Shown: positions 4,443 to 6,269 of the stretch, piece after piece
Numbering within the stretch: the first letter of the stretch is position 1
Layout: each line of letters begins with the position of its first letter
Source: Lachnoclostridium phytofermentans
GTDB lineage: Bacteria > Bacillota > Clostridia > Lachnospirales > Lachnospiraceae
Direction of reading: 5' to 3'
Assembly: GCA_003526525.1 (NCBI GenBank)
Contig: DPVV01000377.1
Location: 1 to 6,269 of the forward strand
Length of the DNA stretch: 6,269 nt
Position numbers and translations under genes: made by a program
Notes under the pieces: model-generated
Database searches by the model: none
Told to the model about the DNA's origin: nothing
The model's input: the letters and a program-made list of their open reading frames with translations, nothing else

Positions 4443-6269
4443 TTCTTTATATGCAAAGCTTGCAGCAACGAACATTCGAAAAAATGCAAAAAATTACGTA
4501 CCATATATTCTCACCTGTTTGATAACGATTATGATGTTTTATATGATGTGTTTTTTGGCAAATAACTCTGCTCTGCGCACCATGTCAGGCGGGGGATCGC
4601 TAACTGTAATTTTAGGTCTTGGAACCATAGTAATCGGGATTTTTGCAGTTATATTTCTTTTTTACTCGAATAGTTTTTTAATTAAGCGAAGAAAAAAGGA
4701 AATTGGTCTTTATAACATATTGGGAATGGAGAAGAAGCACATTGCCAAGGTGTTAGCGTTCGAAAATCTTTATGTTGCAATAATCAGTCTAGCCTTAGGA
4801 TTATCATTTGGTATTTTACTTAGTAAGCTAATGGTCTTAGCACTCGGGAAGATGCTTAATTTTAAGATCTCTTTTGGATTTGAAATCTCAGGGATCGCTG
4901 TTGTAAGTACATTAATTTTATTTGTTGCTATTTTCATCTTATTATTACTGAATAATTTGCGTCAGATTCATCTAGCAAATCCAATAGAATTATTACGTGG
5001 AAAACAAGTAGGTGAGAAAGAACCAAGAACAAAGTGGCTTCTAGCACTTATCGGTTTAGCTTGTTTATCAGGGGGTTATTATATATCGGTGACAACTAAG
5101 TCTCCATTGCAAGCAATAGGCTTATTCTTTGTAGCGGTAATCTTAGTTATCATCGGAACTTATAGTTTGTTTACCGCAGGTAGTATCGCTGTTTTAAAAA
5201 TACTTCGTAAAAATAAGGGATATTATTATAAAGCAAATCATTTTATCTCAGTATCTGGTATGATATACCGTATGAAGCAGAATGCGGTAGGATTAGCAAA
5301 TATCTGTATCTTAAGTACTATGGTTCTTGTTATGGTATCCACCACAGTATCTCTTTATATTGGAATGGAAGACTCTTTAAAAAGCATGTACCCAAAAGAT
5401 ATTCAAGTAACTGGAAGTGATATCAGTGAGGAAGATGCTAAAGAACTAACTGAAGTAATAACTGAGATTACAAATAGTCATCAAGTAGAGCAAAAGGATA
5501 TAATTTCTTATCGTTTTATGAGTCAAATGGTAAAGAGCCAGGGAAACCAGTTTCTAAAGAATGACTCTACCTCTGACCCTTATTATAATAGTGGAGTGCA
5601 TCTTTTTATGATACTACTCTCTGATTATAATAAGTTACTTGGTGAAACAAAAACATTAAATTCAGACGAAGTATTTATTAAGTATACAAAAAATAAATTA
5701 ACTGAGGACATGATAGCATTTGGTAATGAAAAGTATCATATTAAAGAAATATCAGAAGTGACTAAAGACGATTCCTTTACTTCAGAGGATTGGGTTAATA
5801 CCTATTATATCATCTTACCAGATATGGATGCCTTTGAAAAAATCAATAAAGAATTAGGTATTATAAAAGATATTAATCAAATTCCATTCTATTATGGATT
5901 TGATATTGATGCACCAAAAGAAAAACACTTGGAGATATATGAAAGTATTCAAGAGTTAAGAGCTCAAGAAGATGTAGAACTATACCAAAAAATCTTTGTT
6001 CAAAGTTCAGAAAGCATGAGAGACGAATTTTTATTTTTATATGGCGGCCTCTTTTTCCTTGGGATTTTCTTAGGAACTTTATTCTTAATGGCAACTGTAC
6101 TTATCATGTATTATAAACAGATTTCGGAAGGAAATGATGATAGAGAACGATTTGAGATAATGCAAAAAGTTGGTATGAGTCAAGAAGAAGTTAAAAAGAC
6201 GATTCACAGTCAGGTGTTAATGGTATTTTTCCTTCCAATCGTAGCTGCTGCTATCCATATTGCTTTTGC
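4435..6269 (+). CDS. bceB: BceB-type ABC transporter permease, 3' end missing (window edge)
   Basis: ATG at 4435 opens an uninterrupted frame to the right edge: 611 full codons and no stop. GGGGGTGA (4422-4429) ends 5 bases upstream, and the start overlaps the ATPase end. Visible membrane segments lie at about residues 21-43, 57-82, 108-135, 150-174, 200-216, 225-250, 285-307, 533-560 and from about 594 on. A signature KRRKKEIGLYNILGM (84-98) and NPIELLRG follow TM2 and TM4, and ERFEIMQKVGM follows TM8, as in FtsX-domain permeases. Between TM7 and TM8 lies an outside domain of about 220 residues (308-531), the part proposed to sense the antibiotic in this family. BceB of B. subtilis is about 646 residues with ten helices, so some tens of residues are probably missing. 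Symbol is at family level. Confidence 0.92.
   Translation, partial: MNSSLYAKLAATNIRKNAKNYVPYILTCLITIMMFYMMCFLANNSALRTMSGGGSLTVILGLGTIVIGIFAVIFLFYSNSFLIKRRKKEIGLYNILGMEKKHIAKVLAFENLYVAIISLALGLSFGILLSKLMVLALGKMLNFKISFGFEISGIAVVSTLILFVAIFILLLLNNLRQIHLANPIELLRGKQVGEKEPRTKWLLALIGLACLSGGYYISVTTKSPLQAIGLFFVAVILVIIGTYSLFTAGSIAVLKILRKNKGYYYKANHFISVSGMIYRMKQNAVGLANICILSTMVLVMVSTTVSLYIGMEDSLKSMYPKDIQVTGSDISEEDAKELTEVITEITNSHQVEQKDIISYRFMSQMVKSQGNQFLKNDSTSDPYYNSGVHLFMILLSDYNKLLGETKTLNSDEVFIKYTKNKLTEDMIAFGNEKYHIKEISEVTKDDSFTSEDWVNTYYIILPDMDAFEKINKELGIIKDINQIPFYYGFDIDAPKEKHLEIYESIQELRAQEDVELYQKIFVQSSESMRDEFLFLYGGLFFLGIFLGTLFLMATVLIMYYKQISEGNDDRERFEIMQKVGMSQEEVKKTIHSQVLMVFFLPIVAAAIHIAF

Overview
The window is AT-rich with strong AGGAGG-type ribosome binding sites. 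Its genes read like those of a low-GC Firmicute, most plausibly a Clostridia/Lachnospiraceae member; this is inferred from protein style and codon use, since no rRNA or marker gene is present. All supported genes lie on the + strand.

Layout: (1) 3-197 is the 3' end of an unrecognised gene, probably cut by the window edge. (2) 198-878 is about 680 bases without a recognisable gene. It holds diverged tandem copies of the upstream gene's 3' end, a strong hairpin terminator (342-399), three perfect 11-bp tandem repeats (518-550), a 9-codon reading frame with a good ribosome site (592-621), a doubtful 46-codon small ORF (707-847) and a possible promoter (-10 at 826-831). (3) 879-1610 encodes a small APH/choline-kinase-fold phosphotransferase. 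(4) 1705-3436 encodes a response regulator and an intramembrane-sensing histidine kinase of the BceRS type. (5) 3437-3662 is a dense regulatory spacer with palindromes, two hairpins, an array of TGTAA-type half-sites and an extended -10. (6) 3663-6269 encodes a BceA-type ABC ATPase and, with an 8-base overlap, a BceB-type permease that runs off the right edge.

Parts 4-6 form a Bce-type detoxification and signalling module. In characterised relatives (Bacillus subtilis BceRS-BceAB) the ABC transporter both senses a cell-wall-active peptide antibiotic and removes it from its lipid target. It signals through the short kinase, which has almost no extracellular part, to the response regulator, which then switches on the transporter operon. 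The order regulator-kinase-[regulatory spacer]-ATPase-permease fits that scheme, and the inverted repeat TTACA-N4-TGTAA upstream of the ATPase is a credible operator. The actual peptide substrate cannot be read from the sequence.

The module itself is a known type. The less ordinary signals are non-coding: two separate cases where the 3' end of a gene (last codons plus stop) has been tandemly copied, and the layered repeats and hairpins in the kinase-transporter spacer.
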